Source: Roseburia intestinalis L1-82 (GTDB lineage Bacteria > Bacillota > Clostridia > Lachnospirales > Lachnospiraceae). From it: a stretch of DNA of 64,000 bases. The position numbers and the translations under genes are program-made. Below are positions 17,087 through 25,619 of this stretch, piece by piece; the first letter of the stretch is position 1, and every line of letters starts with the position of its first letter. The DNA lies in contig NZ_LR027880.1 in the NCBI RefSeq assembly GCF_900537995.1, positions 1,930,001 through 1,994,000 of the forward strand. The letters run 5' to 3'. The notes under the pieces are model-generated. The model was given only the letters and a program-made list of their open reading frames with translations, made no database searches and was not told the DNA's origin.

Positions 17087-18679
17087 ATGAAAAATAAAGT
17101 GTGGTTGTTTACAGCCGCACTTTTGCTTTTTACAGCAGGGTGTGGGAAGACAGATCTGACAGAAAAGGAAATAAACGGAGATGAGCAGAAAACGATAGAA
17201 AGCCAGGAGACGGAAAAAACGACAGAAAAGGATGGAAATGCATCCGGAGAAAAGAAATCTGTGACAGAAAATGAAAACGCAGAATTACAGGAAAATGGGG
17301 AAAGTTATACCTGGGAGGATGTTACATTACAGTTTCCAAAAAGCTGGAAAGACAAGTATGTTGTTGCGGAAGATGAAAATGGATTTACGGTTTTTCAGAA
17401 GGCTTCCTATGAGAAAGAAAAAGGGATGGGATACCTTTTTGGCATTTCGAAGGACACGGAATGGTATCCGGATGCTGCCGGTGTAAGTATTTTAGGATAT
17501 ACCGATGATGGAGTGTTATATGAGGTTGTGAGGCCTACGGATGTGAGCTGCGATGTGGAAAATGAGGATACTTTAAATGAATATCAAGGGATGATGCAGC
17601 AGTCAGATACGGTAGTACAGAATGCGGTCATTGATACACAGAACCTGCACAAAGATGCTGACCAGTATATCATTCCGGTCAGTATGACACAGACAATTTC
17701 GGCAGACAGTCTTATCAATATGTCGGACAATGATTTATGGTTAGCACGCAATGAAATCTATGCAAGACATGGACGGGGTTTTACCAATGAATATCTGCAG
17801 AGTTATTTTAATGCATGTTCCTGGTATGAAAAAACGGCGGAGACAGATGCATTTGACGAGTCTGTGTTAAGCCAGACAGAGAAAGATAATCTGAAAGTGA
17901 TACAGGAAGCAGAAAAAACATATGCAGACGAACATCCATATCCGAAAGAGTATAAAACAGGACAGAAAGTTATGGAAGATATTGATGGAGACGGCAGGGA
18001 AGAAGAAATACGTTATGATGTGAAAGAGAGTGGCGATTATGCAGGGTATTCCTGTATCCTTACCGTGAATGGAACTTCATATGAACTGTGCGAATATGCG
18101 GCGATGGTGACACCGGAAACAGATTGCTTTTATGTCACTGATATTAATGCTTATGATGATTCGTTAGAGATTGCTGTCTTAGATGATGGGCCGAGTGGTG
18201 ATTATGTGACATATTTTTACCGGTATGATGGAAACACACTCGAATTTGCCGGAGAAGTTACTGGTTTTCCTTTTAAAGAAAAAAATGGCGGTATCAACGG
18301 CTTTACCGGACAAAGCGGAATCTATGGAACAATTCGTACAGATATTCTTGAGACAGCATACTTAAATGGCTACTGGTGGTATGACAGTGATGCGGGGAAA
18401 TTAGAGTATATGGATACCGGAATGCACAGGTATCAGTATTTCACACCGCACAGATTATATGTGGATCTCCCACTGTGGGAGGCTATGGATCAGACATCAG
18501 ACCAGGTGACGGTTTCATCCGGTCAGGATGTATTCTTTATCAGTTCCGATGCAAAGGAATGGATCTATGTTCGTGCCAAAGACGGAACAAAAGGATATAT
18601 TCATGTGGATGGGGAAAATATCAGCAACGCCGGCAGACTGGGGTCGGAAGTTTTTTCAGAATTGAATTATTTTGATTAG
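17087..18679 (+). CDS. YARHG-domain lipoprotein
   Basis: A 530-residue secreted lipoprotein. The signal peptide ends in LLLFTAGC, so the cysteine at residue 17 would be lipidated. A Glu/Lys/Thr-rich linker follows. A YARHG domain lies in the middle (LARNEIYARHGRGF ... CSWYE), then an acidic DIDGDGREEE segment like an integrin/EF-hand calcium loop, and an SH3-like end around the VTVSSGQDVFF segment. YARHG proteins are extracellular and their role is unknown. The ATG at 17087 gives a normal signal peptide; a GTG at 17075 overlaps the AGGAG site. Its position behind a chemotaxis receptor is suggestive only. Confidence 0.85.
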   Translation: MKNKVWLFTAALLLFTAGCGKTDLTEKEINGDEQKTIESQETEKTTEKDGNASGEKKSVTENENAELQENGESYTWEDVTLQFPKSWKDKYVVAEDENGFTVFQKASYEKEKGMGYLFGISKDTEWYPDAAGVSILGYTDDGVLYEVVRPTDVSCDVENEDTLNEYQGMMQQSDTVVQNAVIDTQNLHKDADQYIIPVSMTQTISADSLINMSDNDLWLARNEIYARHGRGFTNEYLQSYFNACSWYEKTAETDAFDESVLSQTEKDNLKVIQEAEKTYADEHPYPKEYKTGQKVMEDIDGDGREEEIRYDVKESGDYAGYSCILTVNGTSYELCEYAAMVTPETDCFYVTDINAYDDSLEIAVLDDGPSGDYVTYFYRYDGNTLEFAGEVTGFPFKEKNGGINGFTGQSGIYGTIRTDILETAYLNGYWWYDSDAGKLEYMDTGMHRYQYFTPHRLYVDLPLWEAMDQTSDQVTVSSGQDVFFISSDAKEWIYVRAKDGTKGYIHVDGENISNAGRLGSEVFSELNYFD

Positions 18680-18826
18680 TGTATAAAAACAAATACACGG
18701 AATAAAGATAATTTTTTTCGATTAGGACTTGTAGATTTCAACAAAATGTGCGAAAATAGGTAAGGTATGTTAAATGTATAACAAAGTCTGATACATACAG
18801 TTCTATTAAGTGAAAGGAGTCTTAAA

Positions 18827-19519
18827 ATGATTTACACTAAGGAAGTCGAAAACATGTGTCCTGTAGCAAAGGGCGCAAAACATGAACCAGCTCCAATTCC
18901 GGAAGAAGGCAAATGGGTTCATTCTAAAAAAATTGAAGATATTTCAGGTTTTACACACGGTGTTGGCTGGTGTGCTCCTCAGCAGGGTGCCTGCAAGCTT
19001 TCATTAAATGTAAAAAATGGTGTAATCGAAGAAGCTTTAGTTGAGACAATCGGATGCTCTGGTATGACACATTCCGCAGCTATGGCAGCAGAGGTATTAC
19101 AGGGCAAAACTATTCTTGAAGCATTAAACACAGACCTTGTTTGTGATGCAATCAATACAGCAATGAGAGAGTTATTCTTACAGATCGTTTACGGTCGTAC
19201 ACAGAGTGCATTCTCTGATGACGGTCTTGCAATCGGTGCTGGTCTTGAGGATTTAGGTAAAGGACTTCGTTCCCAGGTTGGTACAATGTACGCTACCAAA
19301 GAGAAAGGTGTTCGTTACTTGGAGATGGCAGAAGGTTATGTAACCGGTATTGCTCTTGACGAGAATAACGAAGTTATCGGATATCAGTTCGTTTCTCTTG
19401 GAAAAATGACTGACTTCATCAAAAAAGGCGATGATCCTAACACTGCATGGGAAAAAGCAAAAGGACAGTACGGCCGTGTGGCAGATGCTGTTAAAATCAT
19501 CGACCCGAGAGAAGAGTAG
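18827..19519 (+). CDS. NifU/IscU-like iron-sulfur scaffold family protein
   Basis: A 230-residue protein whose middle resembles the NifU N-terminal/IscU scaffold fold. It has a GWCAPQQGAC segment (C49, C56) and an ETIGCSGMTHSAAMAAE segment (C77) in the place of the GCxxSxAS loop, with a further cysteine at C106. An extra N-terminal part (C11) and a C-terminal domain after residue 140 are not typical of IscU. It pairs with the GGGtGRT gene 18 bases downstream, and both have the codon bias of highly expressed genes. A GAAAGGAG site precedes the ATG. Whether it builds or carries clusters is unproven. Confidence 0.75.
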   Translation: MIYTKEVENMCPVAKGAKHEPAPIPEEGKWVHSKKIEDISGFTHGVGWCAPQQGACKLSLNVKNGVIEEALVETIGCSGMTHSAAMAAEVLQGKTILEALNTDLVCDAINTAMRELFLQIVYGRTQSAFSDDGLAIGAGLEDLGKGLRSQVGTMYATKEKGVRYLEMAEGYVTGIALDENNEVIGYQFVSLGKMTDFIKKGDDPNTAWEKAKGQYGRVADAVKIIDPREE

Positions 19520-19537
19520 GAAAGGAGACGGACGAAA

Positions 19538-20548
19538 ATGGCATTATTTGAAGGATATGAAAGAAGAATTGACCAGATCAACGCTGTGTTAAACAGCTAT
19601 GGTATCAGCTCTATCGAAGAAGCTGAAAAAATTACAAAAGATGCTGGACTTGATGTTTACGATCAGGTAAAGAAAATCCAGCCAATCTGTTTCGAGAACG
19701 CTTGCTGGGCTTACACTGTAGGTGCTGCAATCGCAATCAAAAAAGGATGTACAAGAGCTGCTGATGCTGCTGCAGCAATCGGTGAGGGACTTCAGGCATT
19801 CTGTATTCCGGGTTCTGTTGCAGACCACAGAAAAGTAGGTTTAGGACATGGTAACCTTGGTAAAATGTTATTAGAGGAAGAGACAGAGTGCTTCTGCTTC
19901 TTAGCAGGACATGAGTCATTCGCAGCAGCTGAGGGTGCAATCGGTATCGCTGAGAAAGCAAACAAAGTACGTCAGAAACCATTACGTGTTATCTTAAACG
20001 GACTTGGAAAAGATGCTGCACAGATTATCTCCCGTATCAACGGATTCACATTTGTTGAGACACAGTATGATTACAAAGCTGCAAAATTAAATGTTGTATA
20101 TGAGAAAGCATATTCCAACGGACTTCGCGCAACTGTAAAATGCTACGGTGCAGATGACGTTCAGGAAGGTGTTGCAATCATGCATCATGAGAACGTAGGT
20201 GTTTCCATCACTGGTAACTCTACAAACCCAACACGTTTCCAGCATCCGGTTGCAGGTACATACAAAAAAGAATGTATCGAGCAGGGTAAGAAATATTTCT
20301 CAGTTGCTTCCGGCGGTGGTACAGGACGTACACTTCACCCGGACAACATGGCAGCAGGTCCTGCTTCCTACGGTATGACAGATACCATGGGACGTATGCA
20401 CTCTGATGCACAGTTCGCAGGTTCTTCTTCCGTACCGGCTCACGTTGAGATGATGGGTCTGATCGGAATGGGTAACAACCCTATGGTTGGTGCTACAGTT
20501 GCTGTTGCAGTTTCCGTTGAGGAAGCTCATAAGGCTGGTAAGTTCTAA
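19538..20548 (+). CDS. GGGtGRT family protein, function unknown
   Basis: A 336-residue soluble protein of the family named after its motif, here GGGTGRT at residues 259-265. The N-terminus is MALFEGYERRIDQI. Other conserved-looking parts are CIPGSVADHRKVGLGHGNLGKM, which holds histidines and glycines, and FLAGHESFAAAEGAIGI. No membrane segment or signal peptide is seen. It is preceded by AAAGGAG and by the scaffold-like gene, and the two probably act together. The codons are strongly optimised. A terminator follows, so the two genes form one compact unit. Confidence 0.85.
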   Translation: MALFEGYERRIDQINAVLNSYGISSIEEAEKITKDAGLDVYDQVKKIQPICFENACWAYTVGAAIAIKKGCTRAADAAAAIGEGLQAFCIPGSVADHRKVGLGHGNLGKMLLEEETECFCFLAGHESFAAAEGAIGIAEKANKVRQKPLRVILNGLGKDAAQIISRINGFTFVETQYDYKAAKLNVVYEKAYSNGLRATVKCYGADDVQEGVAIMHHENVGVSITGNSTNPTRFQHPVAGTYKKECIEQGKKYFSVASGGGTGRTLHPDNMAAGPASYGMTDTMGRMHSDAQFAGSSSVPAHVEMMGLIGMGNNPMVGATVAVAVSVEEAHKAGKF

Positions 20549-20565
20549 GATAAATTTAAAGCATA

Positions 20566-20612
20566 GAAAGAAACGGGATTTTTGTATTTGCAAGAATCCC
20601 GTTTCTTTTTTT
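20566..20612 (+). terminator. Terminator after the GGGtGRT gene
   Basis: A perfect 12-base-pair stem (20569-20580 with 20595-20606) with a 14-base loop is followed by a run of seven or more T. Confidence 0.92.
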
Positions 20613-20746
20613 GTATAAATTTATTTGAAATTCGAAATCAGTACCTTTTGGAGGATATTGCAAAGTATGGAAAACAAATATATTAGCAGAAGAGTATTTT
20701 GAAAAGGGAATACAGGAAGAAAATATTTTTATTTTTCAAAAACAGG

Positions 20747-20776
20747 GTGATAATCGAACATATTTTCTGCTATAAT
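20747..20776 (+). promoter_or_regulatory. Predicted promoter of the polymerase cassette
   Basis: A perfect TATAAT at 20771-20776 has a weak GTGATA at 20747-20752, 18 bases ahead. The candidate LexA box lies between the two elements. Confidence 0.5.
20755..20769 (+). promoter_or_regulatory. Candidate LexA (SOS) box
   Basis: CGAACATATTTTCTG resembles the Gram-positive SOS box CGAAC-N4-GTTCG. The left half is perfect and the right half weak. It abuts the TATAAT at 20771-20776, so bound LexA would block the promoter. The downstream Y-family polymerase and YolD partner are classic SOS genes. Confidence 0.55.
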
Positions 20777-20819
20777 AATATCTATACCAGAAAAACAGAA
20801 AGCGAGGCATCATCCGGTC

Positions 20820-22349
20820 ATGAGTGATTCATCCCATATCTATATTGCAATCGATCTCAAATCTTTTTATGCATCAGTAGAATGTGTCGAACGGGAATGC
20901 GATCCGCTGACGACAAATCTTGTCGTCGCAGATGAGAGCAGAACAGAGAAAACAATCTGTCTTGCAGTATCACCGTCACTGAAAGCATATGGAATTCCGG
21001 GGCGTGCGAGGTTATTTGAGGTCGTGCAGAAAGTAAAGCAGATTAATAAAGAACGGAGAAGCAGGATCGCCGGAGGTGTGTTTACCGGAAAATCAGCAAA
21101 TGCGGAAGAACTGAAAAAAGATCCGACACTGGAACTGACCTATATTGCAGCGCCGCCGCGTATGGCTCTTTATATGGAGAAAAGTAACCAAATCTATGAC
21201 ATCTATTTAAAATATGTGGCACCGGAAGATATGCATGTGTATTCGGTGGATGAAGTATTTATGGATGTAATACATTATCTGAAAACATATCAGATGAGTG
21301 CGAGAGAACTGGCAGAGAAAATGATCCGGGATGTTTTAAAAGAAACAGGGGTTACAGCAACCGCCGGCATCGGCACGAATCTGTACCTGTGTAAGGTTGC
21401 AATGGATATCGTTGCCAAACATGTAACGCCGGATGCAAACGGCGTGCGGATCGCAGAACTTGACGAAATGAGTTATCGCAGACTGCTGTGGGATCACAGA
21501 CCACTGACGGATTTCTGGAGAGTCGGTGGTGGTTATCGGAAAAAACTAGAGGCGGCAGGACTGTATACGATGGGGGATATTGCACGCTGTTCCTTAGGCG
21601 GTGAACAGGATTTTTATAATGAAGATTTTCTTTATAAAATGTTTGGTATTAATGCAGAACTTTTGATTGACCACGCGTGGGGATATGAACCGACCACGAT
21701 TGACCTGATCAAAGCGTACAAGCCGGAGACAAACAGCATCAGTTCCGGGCAGGTGCTGCAGTGTCCTTATGAGTTTGAAAAAGGAAAACTGATCGTCCGG
21801 GAAATGACAGATCTGCTTGTGCTGGATCTGGTGGAAAAGCACTTAGTCACAGATCAGATGGTGCTTACGATCGGCTATGATATTGATAACCTGACGGATC
21901 CAAAACGGAGAAATGCGTATCACGGGGAAGTGACCATTGACCGCTATGGAAGAAGGGTGCCAAAACACGCACACGGAACGATCAATCTGAAAAACCAGAC
22001 ATCCTCCACGAAACAGATCATGGATGCAGTGATGGAGTTGTATGACCGTATTGTAGATCCGAATCTTCTGATCCGCCGGATCTATGTGGTAGCCTGCAGG
22101 TTATCGGATGAATCATCGGCAAAACAGGAAGATACGTTTGAACAGCTTGATCTGTTTACAGATTATGCGGCATTAGAACAGAAAAAGCAGGCGGAAAAGG
22201 TAAAGAAGGAAAAAGAGAGAAAACTGCAGGAGGCAGTCCTCAGTGTGAAAAAGAAATATGGGAAAAATGCCATGCTAAAGGGGATGAATCTGCAGGAGGG
22301 GGCTACCAGTGTGGAGCGTAACCGGCAGATCGGAGGGCATAAAGCATGA
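20820..22349 (+). CDS. Y-family DNA polymerase (UmuC/UvrX-type)
   Basis: A 509-residue translesion polymerase. The first catalytic aspartate is in IAIDLKSFYASVE and the second acidic pair in YSVDEVFMDV. A little-finger/C-terminal region follows, ending in a Lys/Glu-rich tail. It belongs to the UmuC-type group with Bacillus UvrX/YqjW rather than to short DinB proteins, and copies past damaged bases with low fidelity. The ATG at 20820 has a GCGAGG site 12 bases ahead. The next gene overlaps by four bases. A probable LexA box upstream suggests damage induction. Confidence 0.9.
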   Translation: MSDSSHIYIAIDLKSFYASVECVERECDPLTTNLVVADESRTEKTICLAVSPSLKAYGIPGRARLFEVVQKVKQINKERRSRIAGGVFTGKSANAEELKKDPTLELTYIAAPPRMALYMEKSNQIYDIYLKYVAPEDMHVYSVDEVFMDVIHYLKTYQMSARELAEKMIRDVLKETGVTATAGIGTNLYLCKVAMDIVAKHVTPDANGVRIAELDEMSYRRLLWDHRPLTDFWRVGGGYRKKLEAAGLYTMGDIARCSLGGEQDFYNEDFLYKMFGINAELLIDHAWGYEPTTIDLIKAYKPETNSISSGQVLQCPYEFEKGKLIVREMTDLLVLDLVEKHLVTDQMVLTIGYDIDNLTDPKRRNAYHGEVTIDRYGRRVPKHAHGTINLKNQTSSTKQIMDAVMELYDRIVDPNLLIRRIYVVACRLSDESSAKQEDTFEQLDLFTDYAALEQKKQAEKVKKEKERKLQEAVLSVKKKYGKNAMLKGMNLQEGATSVERNRQIGGHKA

Positions 22350-22798
22350 AAGGGAAAAATATATTTCAGGAAAAAGAAACACATAAATATGATGATATCA
22401 TCCATCTGCCACATCATGTCTCAACAAAACATCCGCAGATGGCGTTATCAGACAGGGCTGCACAGTTTTCGCCTTTCGCAGCACTTACAGGGCATGAGGA
22501 CTCTATCCGTGAGACGGCAAGACGAACAGAAGCATTCTTAGAACTCGATGAGGACAAAAAAGAACAGCTTGATGAAAAAATGCATGTTTTACAGGAATAT
22601 TTTTCGGAAAAGCCGGAGATTATGGTTACTTATTTTGTGCCGGATGAAAAGAAAGCCGGTGGGGCTTATGTTACGCATCGTGGCAGGATACGGAAAATAG
22701 ATACTTATCTGCGCAGACTTTTATTTGAGGATGGAACGGAAGTTCACATGCAGTATATTTTTGAGATGGATGGCGAAATATTTGGGGATACAGAGTGA
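22346..22798 (+). CDS. YolD-like protein
   Basis: A 150-residue YolD-like protein. The family hallmark is MALSDRAAQFSPFAALTGHE near residues 31-50, followed by a C-terminal half with RIRKIDTYLRRLLFEDG. YolD proteins are encoded next to UvrX-type polymerases and are thought to play a UmuD-like accessory role; the mechanism is not settled. Its ATG overlaps the polymerase stop (ATGA), so the two proteins are translationally coupled. Confidence 0.85.
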   Translation: MKGKNIFQEKETHKYDDIIHLPHHVSTKHPQMALSDRAAQFSPFAALTGHEDSIRETARRTEAFLELDEDKKEQLDEKMHVLQEYFSEKPEIMVTYFVPDEKKAGGAYVTHRGRIRKIDTYLRRLLFEDGTEVHMQYIFEMDGEIFGDTE

Positions 22799-22818
22799 AA
22801 AAGGACAGATGGGTAAAT

Positions 22819-22847
22819 TTGACAATCAATATTTCGGATGGTATAAT
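22819..22847 (+). promoter_or_regulatory. Perfect consensus sigma-A promoter
   Basis: TTGACA at 22819-22824 and TATAAT at 22842-22847 with a 17-base spacer, matching the consensus at all 12 positions. It lies 65 bases before the first YhgE/Pip gene and should drive the cassette. Confidence 0.85.
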
Positions 22848-22911
22848 CTCCCCGATAATAGGGACTTTTGCTCTATGAAAGAATATGGATGAGTTAAGGA
22901 GCTTGTGAGGC

Positions 22912-25131
22912 ATGAAAAATATATGGCGTATTTTTAGCGGAGATATGAAGAGACTGGTGCGGAATCCTTTTGCGCTGGTGATCGCGATCGGTCTTTGTAT
23001 CATACCTTCGTTGTATGCGTGGTTTAATATATACTCAAACTGGGATCCGTACGCAAATACCAAAAATATCAAGATTGCAGTAGCCACAGAGGATACAGGT
23101 TACCAGATGGATGACGGAACTACTGTTAATATGGGCGATTCGGTCATTGAGAGTTTGAAGGAAAATGATAAGATCGGATGGGTGTTTACAGATACAAAAG
23201 ATGCGGCTTTAGAGGGTGTATACAGCGGCGAATATTATGCAGCGGTCATCATCAGCTCTGACTTTACATACAGTATGTATAATGTATTTCGTGAAGATTT
23301 TAAGGGACCGACCATCTCTTATTATGAAAATGAAAAAAAGAATGCCGTGGCGACAAAGATTACGGATTCTGCGGTGTCCACCTTAAAACAGAGCATCAAT
23401 GAGCAGTTCATAGAAGTACTTGCAAGCAATATATTTGAGCAGACAAATCATATTTCCGAACAGATGGAAGAGAACGATAAGTTTGCTTATTTTCAGAATA
23501 AACTGGAAAATCTGAATGAAAATCTGATCGGTTACAGTAAAATGATCGATACGTTCATTGCCGGAAATTCGGAACTTTCCCAGGCGGTTGCAGAGGCGAA
23601 AGGCAGCATCCCGGGACTCAGTGACAAGGTATCCGACGGTGCAAAGAGTTTTGGTACGGCGAGAAGCAGCCTGGATGATACAAAGACATCCTTAAAATCA
23701 TTCAGTGAAAATGTGAACCAGACCATGACAAGCATCAATGATTCTATGAATAAAATTCAGGGGAGTATCAATGCGACGAATCTTGCCGGGGATGCACAGC
23801 AGACGGCAGACAGTCTGAATCAGGCAGCACTGGATGCAGTGGAACTGCAGCGGGAACTGAACCGTTTGCAGGAACATTTAAAAAAAGTGGTCGTTGAAGA
23901 TAGCGTGTCGGATGCAGACCGTACCGTCATTCAGAAAATCATTGAGACGATTGAATCGATCAATGGCGGGGCAACAGATATTGAAAAAGCGATCAGCAGC
24001 ATTAATCAGATCGCAATGGGATTCTCCGGAGATTCCCAGACGGATACAATCAATACACAGGTATCGGGCAGTATGGTTGCGGATGCAATCAACAAATCGT
24101 TGTCGGATATGACGCAGGTTCTCACCACCTGTTCACAGGCAATCACAAATATGCAGGAAATGTATACGACAAGCCTGGTTCCACAGTTAGATAATGTGAT
24201 CGACAGCATGAGTCAGATGTTGAACAATGTATCAGATATTCTGACAAGACTAGATGACACGTTAGGAGATATGAGTTCTGTATTTTCCGGCATTGAGACG
24301 ACCGCTACAGGAGCAAATGACAGTTTAGAACAGATTCAGACGGTTATCGATGGTGTGAGTGAAAAATTAACGAAGCTGTTAGACCGGTTAAATTCGGTTG
24401 AGGATGATGAAAAAGTACAGGCATTTATGGAGTTCATGAAGGGCGATCCGGAAGGATATGGTGAGTTTTTCTCCCAGCCGGTGCTGGTTACGACAGAGGA
24501 GGTTTATCCGATTCCAAACTATGGCTCGGCAATGACTCCGTTTTACACGATTCTTGCGATCTGGGTTGGAGGAACGATTCTCGTCGCGCTGATCAAGGTG
24601 AAGGCAGAACCGAAAAATCTGAAAAATGTAAAATCCTATCAGCTCTTTTTTGGAAGATATCTGCTGTTTTTTGTGATGGGACAGTTACAGGCACTGATCA
24701 TTGTATTAGGAGATATCTATATCCTGCATTGTCAGATTTTATATCCGGGGTGGTTCTGGCTGGTGGCATCGCTTGCCAGCGTTACATTTACACTATTGAT
24801 CTATTCACTTGCCCTTTCATTCGGTGATGTGGGTAAGGCACTTGCGGTTGTGATCATGGTAATTCAGATTGCGGGATCCGGCGGAACGTTCCCAATTGAA
24901 CTTTTACCGGCAGTTTACCGGAATATCTATATATTTTTCCCGTTCCCATATGCGATCAATGCCATGCGTGAGACGATCGGTGGTATGTATGGAAGCGATT
25001 ATATGAAGAATCTGGCGGAACTGATGATCTTTGCGGTAGTTGGACTTCTGATCGGACTTGTAATCCGTATTCCGTTTGTGAAACTGAATCACTTTGTGGA
25101 AAAACGAATGGAAGATACAAAAATGATGTAG
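22912..25131 (+). CDS. YhgE/Pip domain membrane protein (first paralogue)
   Basis: A 739-residue protein of the YhgE/Pip (phage infection protein) family. One N-terminal membrane helix (about residues 20-38, before WFNIYSNWDPY) anchors a roughly 490-residue extracellular part. The family YYENEKKNA segment is followed by long heptad-rich helices. The C-terminus has about five membrane helices of the ABC-2 permease type, with the family feature GSGGTFPIELLP. Lactococcal Pip is a phage receptor, and other members act in secretion or export. The substrate is unknown. It shares the same architecture as the gene at 25616, with a small membrane protein between. Confidence 0.88.
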   Translation: MKNIWRIFSGDMKRLVRNPFALVIAIGLCIIPSLYAWFNIYSNWDPYANTKNIKIAVATEDTGYQMDDGTTVNMGDSVIESLKENDKIGWVFTDTKDAALEGVYSGEYYAAVIISSDFTYSMYNVFREDFKGPTISYYENEKKNAVATKITDSAVSTLKQSINEQFIEVLASNIFEQTNHISEQMEENDKFAYFQNKLENLNENLIGYSKMIDTFIAGNSELSQAVAEAKGSIPGLSDKVSDGAKSFGTARSSLDDTKTSLKSFSENVNQTMTSINDSMNKIQGSINATNLAGDAQQTADSLNQAALDAVELQRELNRLQEHLKKVVVEDSVSDADRTVIQKIIETIESINGGATDIEKAISSINQIAMGFSGDSQTDTINTQVSGSMVADAINKSLSDMTQVLTTCSQAITNMQEMYTTSLVPQLDNVIDSMSQMLNNVSDILTRLDDTLGDMSSVFSGIETTATGANDSLEQIQTVIDGVSEKLTKLLDRLNSVEDDEKVQAFMEFMKGDPEGYGEFFSQPVLVTTEEVYPIPNYGSAMTPFYTILAIWVGGTILVALIKVKAEPKNLKNVKSYQLFFGRYLLFFVMGQLQALIIVLGDIYILHCQILYPGWFWLVASLASVTFTLLIYSLALSFGDVGKALAVVIMVIQIAGSGGTFPIELLPAVYRNIYIFFPFPYAINAMRETIGGMYGSDYMKNLAELMIFAVVGLLIGLVIRIPFVKLNHFVEKRMEDTKMM

Positions 25132-25190
25132 CGGAAGCAAAGCGTGAAAAGCAAGTCTTTTTTATAGATAGCAGAATTGGAGAGAGAAGA

Positions 25191-25619
25191 ATGGAAGAAA
25201 AAAGCAGATACGAGGAAATGTATGGAAAACTCGTTGCATATGAACAGAATATCCATTTGCAGAATCAGAAACGGATCAAGATCGGACTCAAATGTATTGC
25301 GATCATTCCGCCTATATTTTTGATCCTGTTATTCTGGACAGACAGTAACAAGGTGGTTTTCCTGATTTTATGGATCGTATCATTATTTGCACTTGCAACT
25401 TATCTGATCCTTGTAGAGTATGTAGATTATAACCTGCAGGAGAAGCTAAACGAACTGCGGGATGAAGAGGATAAAGCTGTGGATGTTCTTATGGGAAAAC
25501 AGCTTGACGAAGTAGAGGAAAATATTAAGAATGCCATTCAGAAATTAGATGAAAAGTTTAATTCCGAGGCAGAGATACCCAAAATAACAGAGAGTGATAC
25601 AAAGGAGAAAACAGAATGA
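25191..25619 (+). CDS. Small two-helix membrane protein between YhgE paralogues
   Basis: A 142-residue protein: a charged N-terminus (about 30 residues), two hydrophobic helices (about 33-49 and 55-77), then a charged C-terminal part with heptad spacing (roughly 80-125) likely to form a cytoplasmic coiled coil. I recognise no named family. Its stop overlaps the start of the second YhgE gene by four bases (ATGA). The coupled position suggests a partner or assembly subunit of the YhgE proteins, which is an inference from context. GGAGAG precedes the ATG. Confidence 0.75.
   Translation: MEEKSRYEEMYGKLVAYEQNIHLQNQKRIKIGLKCIAIIPPIFLILLFWTDSNKVVFLILWIVSLFALATYLILVEYVDYNLQEKLNELRDEEDKAVDVLMGKQLDEVEENIKNAIQKLDEKFNSEAEIPKITESDTKEKTE

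Noticed and set aside
20630..20786. Open frame of about 48 codons upstream of the Y-family polymerase ending near 20773
   Set aside because: It has no usable start codon, overlaps the promoter and SOS-box area, and gives no recognisable protein; probably chance in AT-rich DNA.
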